In this document: positions 46,099-54,656 of the stretch, one piece after another
Layout: each line of letters begins with the position of its first letter
How positions within the stretch are numbered: the stretch's first letter is position 1
Source of the DNA: Xylanimonas protaetiae
Lineage (GTDB): Bacteria; Actinomycetota; Actinomycetes; Actinomycetales; Cellulomonadaceae
Direction: 5' to 3'
NCBI RefSeq assembly: GCF_004135385.1
Contig: NZ_CP035493.1
Span: 2,671,440 to 2,735,439, forward strand
DNA length: 64,000 nt
Notes under the pieces: model-generated
Seen by the model: only the letters and a program-made list of their open reading frames with translations
What the model was told of the DNA's origin: nothing
The model's database searches: none
Made by a program: the position numbers and the translations under genes

Positions 46099-46241
46099 TC
46101 TTCACCCCTTCGGTACGACGGTGTCCGGCGGGCCGCAGGAGCGGCACGGTTCGGACGCTACGTCCGGGACCGGTGCGCCGCTCCGGCAGGCGGCTGCCGT
46201 CTCGCGATCCGGACGCGCCGAGCGGTCGAGAAGAGTCAGAG

Positions 46242-46715
46242 TCAGGCGAGGGACGCGCCCCACCGGGTCGCGCGCTCGAGCTCCCCGTCGACGAGGGGCC
46301 CTTCGACACCCGTCACACGGAAGTCCTCGCGTGCGGCGACGGCGGCGGAGAGCTTGCGGAGCCGCCTCTCGATGGCCTTGGCGGCGGACCCGGAGAAGAA
46401 CCCTCCGGTGACGGTGGCGAACGCGACGACGCGCTGCCCGTCGAGACGCGGGAGGGTGTCCAGCCACTCGGAGACGCCGGTGTCGTGCGGGTGGCCGCCC
46501 TGCGCCCGGGCCTGCCGCCGGGTGGCCGCCCCGGGCAGGCCCATGCTGTGCGTGGGCGAGCCGACGACGAGGAGATCGCGTCCCAGGACGTCGTCGGCGT
46601 CGACCGCCGCGGCGACCTCGACGTCGGCACCGCGGGAACGCAGCCCTGCGGCGATGGCGTGGGCGACCTGCTCCGTGTTGCCGAAGCAGGTCTCGACGAC
46701 GATCAGGGCTCTCAT
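46242..46715 (-). CDS. Flavodoxin-family protein
   Basis: This 157-residue protein has the flavodoxin-like FMN-binding loop ETCFGNTEQVA near residues 8-18, and GSPTHSMGLP in the second loop. It starts at ATG 46715 with GAGGAA upstream. It may transfer electrons or act as a quinone or nitroreductase-type flavoprotein; the partner is unknown. It lies 41 bp after the sugar permease operon and may be read with it. Confidence 0.88.
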   Translation of the reverse strand: MRALIVVETCFGNTEQVAHAIAAGLRSRGADVEVAAAVDADDVLGRDLLVVGSPTHSMGLPGAATRRQARAQGGHPHDTGVSEWLDTLPRLDGQRVVAFATVTGGFFSGSAAKAIERRLRKLSAAVAAREDFRVTGVEGPLVDGELERATRWGASLA

Positions 46716-46756
46716 CGGTGTTCCTCGCAGCAGGGTGACGACGGATGCCGGCCGCG

Positions 46757-47650
46757 TCAGCCCTTCACCGCTCCCGCCGCCATGCCCCGGATCATCCACT
46801 TCTGCACCAGCAGGAACAGCACCAGCGGCGGCAGCACCGCGAGCGTCGAGGCCGCGAGCATCTGGCCCCACTCGGTGGTGTTCTGCTGGAAGAACGACCG
46901 CAGGCCGATCGAGATCGTGTTGAGCGACGCCGGGTTCTTCAGGAACGCCGACGCGACCATGTACTCGTTGTACGCGAGGAGGAACGCGTAGATCGCCACC
47001 GCGGCGGCACCGGGTCCGGCGAGCGGGACGACGACCGAGATCATCGCGCGGAACGACGAGCACCCGTCCACCCGCGCGGCTTCCTCGAGCTCGCGGGGGA
47101 TGGAGTCGAAGAACCCCTTGAACATCCACGTGCAGAACGGCAGCGCCATCACGATGTACAGCACGATCGCCGGGACGAACGTCTTGGTGAGGCCGACGGA
47201 GACGAAGAGCACCATGAGGCCGACGATCGACAGCACGAGCGGGAACAGCTGGAACACCATGAGCATGTTCGAGTAGACCGAGTTGACCCGCGTCCGGTAC
47301 CGCGACAGCGAGTAGCCCGCCAGGCCCGAGGCGACCAGCACGACCGCGGTGGCGACGAGGGAGACCCACACGGAGTTGAGGAACCACTCCGGATAGTGGG
47401 TGGTGCCGATCACGGCCCGGTAGTTGTCCAGCGTGACCCGTTCGGGCATGAGGGTGGACCCGGCCATGATGTCGAGCCGGGGCCGGAACGAGTTCACGGC
47501 GGTCAGGATCAGCGGCATGTTGATCACGAGCATGACCAGCAGCAGCACGACGGCCTTGCCCCAGGTGAGGACGCGCCGGCGGTTGGCCCGGGCGCGGTGG
47601 GTGTCGACCACCGTCCCGGCGGCGGTCGCGGGCATCGTGGACGTGCTCAT
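46757..47650 (-). CDS. Sugar ABC transporter permease (MalG type)
   Basis: This 297-residue permease has about six membrane helices. The EAA loop reads ELEEAARVDGCSSFRAMISVVVPLAGPG. It overlaps the previous permease gene by 4 bp. It belongs to a second carbohydrate ABC system in this window, with an associated oxidoreductase. No ATPase is encoded, so a shared MsiK-type ATPase is likely. Confidence 0.93.
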   Translation of the reverse strand: MSTSTMPATAAGTVVDTHRARANRRRVLTWGKAVVLLLVMLVINMPLILTAVNSFRPRLDIMAGSTLMPERVTLDNYRAVIGTTHYPEWFLNSVWVSLVATAVVLVASGLAGYSLSRYRTRVNSVYSNMLMVFQLFPLVLSIVGLMVLFVSVGLTKTFVPAIVLYIVMALPFCTWMFKGFFDSIPRELEEAARVDGCSSFRAMISVVVPLAGPGAAAVAIYAFLLAYNEYMVASAFLKNPASLNTISIGLRSFFQQNTTEWGQMLAASTLAVLPPLVLFLLVQKWMIRGMAAGAVKG

Positions 47651-48609
47651 CCTTCGTTCCCCCCTGCCTTCTGCAGCTTGAGCATGAAGTACGCGAGCAC
47701 ACCCAGCACCGCGAGGGTGATCACCGCCGAGGCCGAGCCGACCCCGAGCCCGTTGAGGCCGAAGATCGACGTGTCGAAGGTGTAGATCATCATGTTGCGG
47801 GCGTTGGCCGAGTTGTTGGTCAGCAGGTAGGGCGTCTCGTAGTCGTTGACCGACCAGATGGTCATCAGCACCCACAGGATCGCGCTCATCGGCAGGATCT
47901 GCGGGAACGTGATGCTCCAGAACTTCTTCCAGGCGTTCGCGCCGTCGATGGACGCGGCCTCCAGGATGTTGTCGTCCAGGGACGAGAGCGTGGCCATCAG
48001 CGAGACCAGCATGAACGGGAACGACCGCCACGCCTTGGCGATGATGACCGCGACCACGGTCATGTCGGGATCGTTGAAGAAGAAGATCGGCTGGCCGCCG
48101 AAGAACGTGATGACCTGGTTGACCGCGCCGGCCTGGTCCTGCAGCATCCACCGCCAGGAGTTCATGCCGACGATCGGCGGCACCACCCACGGCAGGATCA
48201 GGCCGACGCGGATGAAGCCCCGCATCGGGATGTTGCGGACCAGCGCCAGCGCCAGCACCAGGCCGAGCACGTAGGACAGCACCACGCCGCCGATCGTGAA
48301 CACGATCGTGAACTGGACGGCGTCCCAGAACGCCGGGTCTCTCAGGACCGTGCGGTAGTTCTCCAGCCCGACCCAGCCCTGCGAGGGCTTGGCCATCACG
48401 CCCTTCTGGAAGCTGTACGTGATGCCCTGGATCATCGGCCAGATCTGGGCGAAGCCCAGCAGGAGGATGGACGGCAGCGCCAGGTTGATGGAGAACATCC
48501 TGTCGCGCCTGGTCTGCAGGTCGGTCCTGGAGCGGGAGCGTCTGCGCGTCCCGGCAGGCCGGGGGCCTGCGAGCGCCCGGTCAGCGGCCAGCGGCCCGGT
48601 GGCTGCCAT
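47647..48609 (-). CDS. Sugar ABC transporter permease (MalF type)
   Basis: This 320-residue permease starts at ATG 48609 with AAGGAG upstream, and the start is chosen on that site. Six or more membrane helices are visible, and the loop ILEAASIDGANAWKKFWSITFPQI is the EAA region. It is the partner of the downstream MalG-type permease, whose start overlaps its stop. Confidence 0.93.
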   Translation of the reverse strand: MAATGPLAADRALAGPRPAGTRRRSRSRTDLQTRRDRMFSINLALPSILLLGFAQIWPMIQGITYSFQKGVMAKPSQGWVGLENYRTVLRDPAFWDAVQFTIVFTIGGVVLSYVLGLVLALALVRNIPMRGFIRVGLILPWVVPPIVGMNSWRWMLQDQAGAVNQVITFFGGQPIFFFNDPDMTVVAVIIAKAWRSFPFMLVSLMATLSSLDDNILEAASIDGANAWKKFWSITFPQILPMSAILWVLMTIWSVNDYETPYLLTNNSANARNMMIYTFDTSIFGLNGLGVGSASAVITLAVLGVLAYFMLKLQKAGGNEG

Positions 48610-48662
48610 GTGTCTCCTTCGATCGTCTGTCGAGGCCGGCCGGCGGACCGGCCGGCCCCGTC

Positions 48663-49976
48663 TCACTTGCCGGCGTCGACGAAGCCCTGGACCTTGGTCT
48701 GGGCTGCTTCGGCGGCGGTCTTCACGTCGTCACCCGCGAACAGCGACCGCTCCAGGTCGAGCATGGTCGGGTCGCCGTCGATGGTGTTCAGGGCCGCGAA
48801 GCCGTTCGGGGCCTGGGCGAACAGCGGCTGGCCCACCGGGGCGCCCCACGCCTCGGCCGACTCGCGGTAGAGGAAGGCGTCGTCGAAGGCCGGGTTGGAG
48901 TCGAGGGACTCGCGCGGCGAGACGCCGGAGGCGCCGGCCAGCATGAGCTGGTCGCCGACGCCGGACCAGTACTCGATGAACTTCATGGCTTCGTCGGGGT
49001 GCTCGGTCTGCTTGTAGGCCATGATCCCGTTGACGAAGTACAGGCCGAGCTTCTGGCCGTCGGCGTTCGCGAGCGGCGGCAGCACCTTGGTGACCTTCTG
49101 GGTCTCCGGGGAGATGTGCGGCCCGAACGACGGGGAGTCCATCACGAACGCCGCCTTGCCCTGGTCGAACAGGGAGATGGCGTCGTCCTGCGTGATGGTC
49201 GTGGCGGACGGGTTGATGCAGCCGGACCCGCCCTGGCCCATGGACGCGATGTACTCCAGTGCGGCGAGCTCCTTCGGGTTGGTCGTGAGCTGCGCGTCGC
49301 CGGACTTGTCGAACATGCCGGCACCGTTGGCGATGCCCTGCATGAACGTCCAGTGCGGGGTGCCGCCGTCGGCGATGCCGTAGATGTCGCCGCCGAGGCC
49401 GTGCACGGCCTCGCAGGCGGTCTTGAGCTCGTCGTACGTGGTGGGCACCGGGACGCCCGCCTGCTCGAGCAGGTCGGTGCGGTAGTACCAGACGCGGATG
49501 TCGGTGGCCCACGGGACGGCGAGGTAGTTGCCGTCGGCGTCCTTGTAGTAGTCGAGGCTGCCCGCGGTGAAGTCGTCCGCGGTGCCGTCCTCCTGCCACT
49601 TCTCGATCAGCGGGTTCAGCGGCAGGATCGCGTCGGCGTCCTGCTGGAGGCCGAACGGCTGGAAGCCGCCGCCGGTGGACACGTCGGGCGCGGTGCCCGA
49701 CGCCACGGCCTGGGCGAACGTCTGGTACCAGTTGTCCCAGGTGTTCAAGGTGTAGTTGACCTTGATGCCGGGGTTCTCCTCCTCGAACTTGTCGACCAGC
49801 TCCTGTGCCTTGACGTCGTACTGGCCGGCCGGGCCCCAGGACATGTCCCAGAACTCGAGGGTCACGGACCCGTCGTCGCCTTCGGCCTCGGGCGACGACG
49901 GACCGCAGGCCGCGAGGCCGACGACGCTGATAGCCGCCAGGGAGGCGAGGGCGAGTGACCTGCGGTGGATGCTCAT
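48663..49976 (-). CDS. Sugar ABC transporter substrate-binding lipoprotein (second system)
   Basis: This 437-residue CUT1-type binding protein has the lipobox LAAC (C24). The mature part starts with SVTLEFWDMSWG and has a cysteine pair in later segments. A GGAAGGA site precedes the ATG, and the start overlaps the end of the upstream hypothetical gene by 4 bp. It delivers substrate to the two permeases directly downstream. The sugar is unknown. Confidence 0.94.
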   Translation of the reverse strand: MSIHRRSLALASLAAISVVGLAACGPSSPEAEGDDGSVTLEFWDMSWGPAGQYDVKAQELVDKFEEENPGIKVNYTLNTWDNWYQTFAQAVASGTAPDVSTGGGFQPFGLQQDADAILPLNPLIEKWQEDGTADDFTAGSLDYYKDADGNYLAVPWATDIRVWYYRTDLLEQAGVPVPTTYDELKTACEAVHGLGGDIYGIADGGTPHWTFMQGIANGAGMFDKSGDAQLTTNPKELAALEYIASMGQGGSGCINPSATTITQDDAISLFDQGKAAFVMDSPSFGPHISPETQKVTKVLPPLANADGQKLGLYFVNGIMAYKQTEHPDEAMKFIEYWSGVGDQLMLAGASGVSPRESLDSNPAFDDAFLYRESAEAWGAPVGQPLFAQAPNGFAALNTIDGDPTMLDLERSLFAGDDVKTAAEAAQTKVQGFVDAGK

Positions 49977-50824
49977 CGTGTTCCTTCCAGTGGGTGGGAC
50001 GTGACTGCCGTTCCGGGCGCCCACGAGACCTCGCTGAGCAGCCGGGCCGTGTGGGCGTGCGTGTCGAGCAGGCCGGGCGGGGGTGAGGAGCCCGGCCGGG
50101 CGAGGGCGGCGTGGGCGTCGTGCAACGCCACGCGGCGGGGCGTCTCGTACGCGGTGCCGGTCAGCGAGCCGCTGTCGGCCGTGACCACCAGCACCCGTCC
50201 GGGTGCTGCGACCCCGGGGTCTCCCAGAGTCGCCTCCACACTTCCCTCCGGCGTGAAGACCTTCAGCGAGGCGCGCGCCGCGGCCCCCGGGCGGTGCACG
50301 CAGGTCACGTGCACCCGCGCCGTGCGGGCCGTCGCGTCCGCCGTCACGACGTGATCGGCGCTGGTCACCCGGGGGACGGAGTCGAGGCCGAGGCCGACGG
50401 CGGCGAGCATCGACGTCGCCCCCCACAGCGCCGCCTCGGGTGCCGGCGCGTCGTCCGAGCCGTCGACCACCAGCAGGTCGACGAGGTCGGCCGCGCCCAG
50501 CCCGGGCAGCGCCTGCGCCAGCGCGCGCAGCTGGGGCGCGTGCGTCCAGGCGCCGAGCAGCACCACCGGTCGCCCGCCGAGCCGTGCGACGTCGTCCGGC
50601 GTGACCGGCTGGTCGGTGTCGAGCACCACGAGCCGCGCGCCGGCGGCCAGCGCGGCGTCGGCACGCGGCGCCCAGCCCTCGTCGCCTGTCGTCAGCCAGG
50701 TCACCGCCGCGGCGGGGTCGTCGGTGAGCCGGAAGAGACCCGGGACGGTGCCGAGCGCCGCCCGGAGGTCGGGCGTGGCGGCCGGGAGCGCCCGCAGGCC
50801 CAGCGGGGGCGTCGGCGCGGTCAT
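49973..50824 (-). CDS. Hypothetical protein of the second sugar operon
   Basis: This 283-residue protein has an alpha/beta composition in its first 130 residues (ARLVVLDTDQPVT, GRPVVLLGAW, DLVDLLVVDGSDD) and a beta-rich second half. That layout superficially resembles a degenerate Gfo/Idh oxidoreductase. The classical GxGxxG nucleotide loop and catalytic EKP motif are missing. It overlaps the true Gfo/Idh gene upstream and the binding-protein gene downstream by 4 bp each, so it is an integral operon member. Function is unknown. Confidence 0.75.
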   Translation of the reverse strand: MTAPTPPLGLRALPAATPDLRAALGTVPGLFRLTDDPAAAVTWLTTGDEGWAPRADAALAAGARLVVLDTDQPVTPDDVARLGGRPVVLLGAWTHAPQLRALAQALPGLGAADLVDLLVVDGSDDAPAPEAALWGATSMLAAVGLGLDSVPRVTSADHVVTADATARTARVHVTCVHRPGAAARASLKVFTPEGSVEATLGDPGVAAPGRVLVVTADSGSLTGTAYETPRRVALHDAHAALARPGSSPPPGLLDTHAHTARLLSEVSWAPGTAVTSHPLEGTR

Positions 50825-51834
50825 GCCGCCTCCCACGCCCGGTCGACGGCGTCGACCGCCAGGTCCGCGAGCGTGAGCGCGTGGTCGAGGTCGTCGAGCA
50901 GCACGTCGAGCGGCTGGCGCGGCCGGGCGCCACCCAGGACCGCGAGCAGCTCCTCCCACTCCGCGAGGTACCCGTCGGCGGCGTAGGGCCCCCACGTGGT
51001 GACGCCGTCCGGCCCCTGGAGCGTGGCGACGGCCGAGCCGGCGTGCACGTACGACGGCGGGAACGCCACCTCGAGCTCGGTCTGCCGGCCCCAGACCGTC
51101 AGCGTCCAGTCCGGCTGCCAGGTGCCGCCGGTGCGGGCCAGGAGCTCGACCGTGCCGTCGGGGCCGGAGGCGGTGATCACGTAGCCCCACGGCTCGACCC
51201 GGGCGGCGACCTCCACGCGGTCGATCCGGGGCAGGAAGCGGCGCACCAGCGGCAGGTCGTGGATCGCCAGGCCGAGCACCCCGGCGCGCAGCGCCTCCGC
51301 CTCCGACGTCCGCCGGGGCGCGCCCGGCGCGGGCCGCACCATGGTGGTGGCCATGTCCTCGAAGCGCGCGTTCGCCGGCAGGTAGATCGCCGAGCGGACG
51401 TGGAACGGGCCCGGGTCGGCGAACGCTGCCGACGCGGCCAGCCACGCGGGGTCGAACGTGTGCATCGCGCCCAGCACGAGCGCGGCACCCGACGCGGTCA
51501 CCGCCGCCGCCACCCGCTCGGCCTCGGCGCGCGACGTGGCCAGCGGCTTCTCCGCCAGGATGCCGCGCACGCCCGCGGCGCAGAGCGCCTCGACGTGGTC
51601 GGCGTGGAACCGGTCGGGCGAGCAGATCACCGCGACGTCGATCCCGCCCGCGAGCAGCTCCGGCACGCTGCCGGTGACCGTTGCGCCCAGCGGGGCGGCG
51701 ACCGCCGCCGCCAGGGCGGTGTCGACGTCCATCACCTGGGTCACGCGGACCCGGTCGGCCAGCCGCGCGAGCGTAGGGAGGTGGATGGCCTGCGCCACCG
51801 CCCCAGCCCCGAGCAGCCCGACCCTCAGTGCCAT
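50821..51834 (-). CDS. Gfo/Idh/MocA-family oxidoreductase
   Basis: This 337-residue NAD(P)-dependent oxidoreductase has the nucleotide loop GLLGAGAVAQAIHL near residues 6-19. The catalytic lysine lies in the EKPLA motif near residue 95, with IHDLPLVRRFLP in the second domain. Such enzymes oxidise or epimerise sugars, inositols or glycosides. It is the first gene of the operon, ahead of the hypothetical protein and the ABC genes, so it may act on the imported sugar. Confidence 0.93.
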   Translation of the reverse strand: MALRVGLLGAGAVAQAIHLPTLARLADRVRVTQVMDVDTALAAAVAAPLGATVTGSVPELLAGGIDVAVICSPDRFHADHVEALCAAGVRGILAEKPLATSRAEAERVAAAVTASGAALVLGAMHTFDPAWLAASAAFADPGPFHVRSAIYLPANARFEDMATTMVRPAPGAPRRTSEAEALRAGVLGLAIHDLPLVRRFLPRIDRVEVAARVEPWGYVITASGPDGTVELLARTGGTWQPDWTLTVWGRQTELEVAFPPSYVHAGSAVATLQGPDGVTTWGPYAADGYLAEWEELLAVLGGARPRQPLDVLLDDLDHALTLADLAVDAVDRAWEAA

Positions 51835-52003
51835 CGCCTCTCCCTTGAGTGCGCGACAGGTGTCACCCCCGTTCGGCGCACGCTCGGGCGCCTCTCAGGA
51901 AGTCTCTTGCATCGAAGCGTGGAAGCCCTGCCCGGTCAAGACCGTCCCGCGCCCGACTTGGTGCCAGTTCGGTTACGGTCCTGCGGGCGCCCGCAGCGCG
52001 CAA

Positions 52004-52041
52004 CCCGAGCACGCGCTGGGCGCGTCCCGCGCGTGCTCGGG
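52004..52041 (-). terminator. Hairpin after the two-component system
   Basis: A perfect 12-bp stem, CCCGAGCACGCG (52004-52015) with CGCGTGCTCGGG (52030-52041), has a 14-base loop. It begins 33 bp beyond the sensor-kinase stop. There is no U-tract. Confidence 0.65.
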
Positions 52042-52073
52042 TCCGGCGGGCGGCTACGGGGGCCGGCGGTTGG

Positions 52074-53792
52074 CTACCGGCCGTCGGGCGCGGGATCCCG
52101 CACCGAGAGCGGTGGGTGACCCGATGATGACCCCGGCCGAGCGGGCGACGTACCTGGGCGACCTCGGACCGTACCGTCCGACGTGCCCGGTGCCCGCTCG
52201 GCGGGCGTAGCCGAGCCCGTCGGCAGGCTCACCTCGACGGTCGTGCCGCGGCGGACGCCCGGGACGGCGTCGTCGGCGGTGCGGCTGACCACGTCGATGC
52301 TCCCGCCGTGGGCGGCCACGATCGACTGCACGATCGCCAGGCCCAGACCGGTGGAGCCGGCCGCGCGGGTGCGGGCGGCGTCGCCGCGGGTGAACCGCTG
52401 GAACAGGGTGGGCCGCAGCGGGGCCGGGATGCCGGGGCCGTCGTCGCGGACCGACACGACGACGTCGCCCGCGCCGTCCGCGCGCACGCCCACGACGACG
52501 CGTGTCCCGGCGGGCGTGTGCACCCGGGCGTTGCCGAGCAGGTTGGTCAGCACCTGCCGGAGCCTGGCCTCGTCGCCGAGGACCACGAGGTCGTCCGCGA
52601 GGTCGCCGGTCGGGTCGATGTCGGTGTCGGTGTCGTCGAGCCCGGGCAGGTCCAGCTCCCAGCGGTGGTCGGGTCCGGCGGCGTGGGCGTCGGCGACGGC
52701 GTCGACGGCGAGCAGGGCCAGGTCGACCGGGGCGCGGTCCAGGGGGCGGCCGGCGTCGAGGCGGGCCAGGAGCAGCAGGTCGTCGACGAGCGCGCCCATC
52801 CGCGCGGCCTCGGACTCGATCCGCCGCAGGGCCTGGGCCGTGCTCGGCGGCACGACGTCGGGGGAGTGGCGCACGAGCTCCGCGTACCCGCGGATGGACG
52901 CCAGCGGGGTGCGCAGCTCGTGGGAGGCGTCCGCGACGAACTGGCGCACGTGCGTCTCGGAGGCGTGCCGGGCCGCGAGGGACGCCTCGACGTTGTCGAT
53001 CATGCGGTTGAGCGCGGCGCCGACCAGCCCGGCCTCGGTGCGCTCGTCGGTGTCGGCGTCCGCCACGCGCGGGATCGGGGCGACGACGCCGCTCGCGAGC
53101 TCCATCTCGGACACGCGCCCGGCGGCGGACGCCACCGACTCCAGCGGCCGCAGCGAGCGGCGCACGAGCCACGTCCCGCCCGCGACGGTCAGCGCCAGCC
53201 CGACGACGCCGATGACCGCCTCCACGAGGACGTAGCGCCGCACGGTGTCGGTCACCTGTGACGTCGGCAGGGCGATGACCGCCTGGTCGCCGGCGGACGT
53301 GACGACCGCCGTCGCGCGGTAGTCGCCCAGGCCCGTGACGCGCACGTCGTGCTGGCGGCCGTCCTGCGGCACCGCCCGCAGGTCCGCGACCTGCTCGTCC
53401 GTCAGCTCGGTGAAGGCGTTGCGCTGGGTGAGGTAGCCGGCCCGGCGTACCTCGCCGTCGGCGGAGACCAGCACGACCGTGCCCGCGTCCTGTCCGATCC
53501 ACGGGCCGAACGCCCGCTCGCCACCGTCGGGGCGGGTGCCGGCTGGCGGGTCCGACGGGCGCGCCGCCTCGGGCTCGCCCGCGCCGGGCCGGAACGGCCC
53601 GGTCGCCGGGGGCGGCTGGACCAGGCGCTGCGCCGCGTGCGTGAGCTGCGCGTCGAGCCGGCCGATCAGCTGGCCGCGCAGCGCGAGCGTGGAGGCGAGC
53701 GCGACGGCCGAGGTGAACACCAGCAGGACGGCGATCAGCACGAGCACGAGCTGGCGCCGCAGCGGCCAGCCGCGGGTCCGGCGGGCCGTCAC
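52074..53792 (-). CDS. Sensor histidine kinase
   Basis: This 572-residue membrane kinase starts at GTG overlapping the response-regulator stop (GTGA). It has one helix at about 14-35, an extracytoplasmic sensor region (about 36-190) with a proline-rich stretch, a second helix near 195-217 and a HAMP linker. HisKA follows with FVADASHELRTPL (phosphoacceptor H), then a HATPase with the N, G1 and G2 boxes (TNLLGNARVHTP, DDGPGIP, GSTGLGLAI). The long C-terminal tail (about 60 residues, ending DPAPDGR) is low complexity and may not be conserved. Confidence 0.95.
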   Translation of the reverse strand: MTARRTRGWPLRRQLVLVLIAVLLVFTSAVALASTLALRGQLIGRLDAQLTHAAQRLVQPPPATGPFRPGAGEPEAARPSDPPAGTRPDGGERAFGPWIGQDAGTVVLVSADGEVRRAGYLTQRNAFTELTDEQVADLRAVPQDGRQHDVRVTGLGDYRATAVVTSAGDQAVIALPTSQVTDTVRRYVLVEAVIGVVGLALTVAGGTWLVRRSLRPLESVASAAGRVSEMELASGVVAPIPRVADADTDERTEAGLVGAALNRMIDNVEASLAARHASETHVRQFVADASHELRTPLASIRGYAELVRHSPDVVPPSTAQALRRIESEAARMGALVDDLLLLARLDAGRPLDRAPVDLALLAVDAVADAHAAGPDHRWELDLPGLDDTDTDIDPTGDLADDLVVLGDEARLRQVLTNLLGNARVHTPAGTRVVVGVRADGAGDVVVSVRDDGPGIPAPLRPTLFQRFTRGDAARTRAAGSTGLGLAIVQSIVAAHGGSIDVVSRTADDAVPGVRRGTTVEVSLPTGSATPAERAPGTSDGTVRGRPGTSPARPGSSSGHPPLSVRDPAPDGR

Positions 53793-54559
53793 GCGACGTC
53801 CGCGCCGGGCTTGAGGATGTAGCCGACGCCGCGCACGGTGTGGATCATGGGCGCCCGGCCCTTGTCGACCTTGCGGCGCAGGTACGAGATGTACAGCTCG
53901 ACGATGTTCGCCTGGCCGCCGAAGTCGTAGTGCCACACCCGGTCCAGGATCTGCGCCTTCGACAGGACGTGGCGCGGGTTGCGCATGAGGTAGCGCAGCA
54001 GCTCGAACTCGGTCGCGGTGAGCGTGACCGGGTCGCCCCCGCGCGTCACGTCGCGGGCGTCCTCGTCCAGCACCAGGTCGCCGACGACCAGCGCCGCGTC
54101 CTGCTCGGCGGCCGTCGTGCGGGCGCGGCGCAGCAGCGCGCGCAGGCGGGCGACGACCTCCTCCAGGCTGAACGGCTTGGTCACGTAGTCGTCGCCGCCC
54201 GCGAGCAGCCCGGCGACGCGGTCCTCGACCGCGTCGCGCGCGGTGAGGAACAGGACGGGGACCCGCGTGTCCTGCTCGCGGATGCGCCGCAGCACCGTCA
54301 GCCCGTCCAGGTCGGGGAGCATGACGTCCAGCACGACGACGTCGGGCCGGTCGTCGCGCACGGCGCGCAGGGCGCCCCGCCCGTCGAGGGCGGCGCGTGC
54401 GTGCCACCCCTCGTACCGCAGCGCCGCGGTCAGGAGCTCGGCGAGGTGGGGCTCGTCGTCGACCACGAGGACCCGCAGCGGGCTTCCGTCGGGGCGGGTC
54501 AGGGCGGGCTGCTCGCCGGCCGACGGTGCGGGGGAGGGGGACGTCGTCGTGCCGTTCAT
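53789..54559 (-). CDS. OmpR-family response regulator
   Basis: This 256-residue protein has an N-terminal receiver domain with phosphoacceptor D78 (VVVLDVML) and the conserved KPFS lysine. A C-terminal winged-helix DNA-binding domain follows, with LTATEFELLRYL and IHTVRGVGYIL. An extra 25 residues precede the receiver. It is the partner of the overlapping kinase. Target genes are not known; the Na+/H+ antiporter is the nearest upstream neighbour. Confidence 0.96.
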   Translation of the reverse strand: MNGTTTSPSPAPSAGEQPALTRPDGSPLRVLVVDDEPHLAELLTAALRYEGWHARAALDGRGALRAVRDDRPDVVVLDVMLPDLDGLTVLRRIREQDTRVPVLFLTARDAVEDRVAGLLAGGDDYVTKPFSLEEVVARLRALLRRARTTAAEQDAALVVGDLVLDEDARDVTRGGDPVTLTATEFELLRYLMRNPRHVLSKAQILDRVWHYDFGGQANIVELYISYLRRKVDKGRAPMIHTVRGVGYILKPGADVA

Positions 54560-54656
54560 GCGGCCATGGTGCGGGCCGCACCCCGGCGGGCCCTGTGCGG
54601 TCCCTGTGCGTACCCTGTGCGATGCGCCCGTCTGCGGACGGGGTCCGCCCGCCGGG

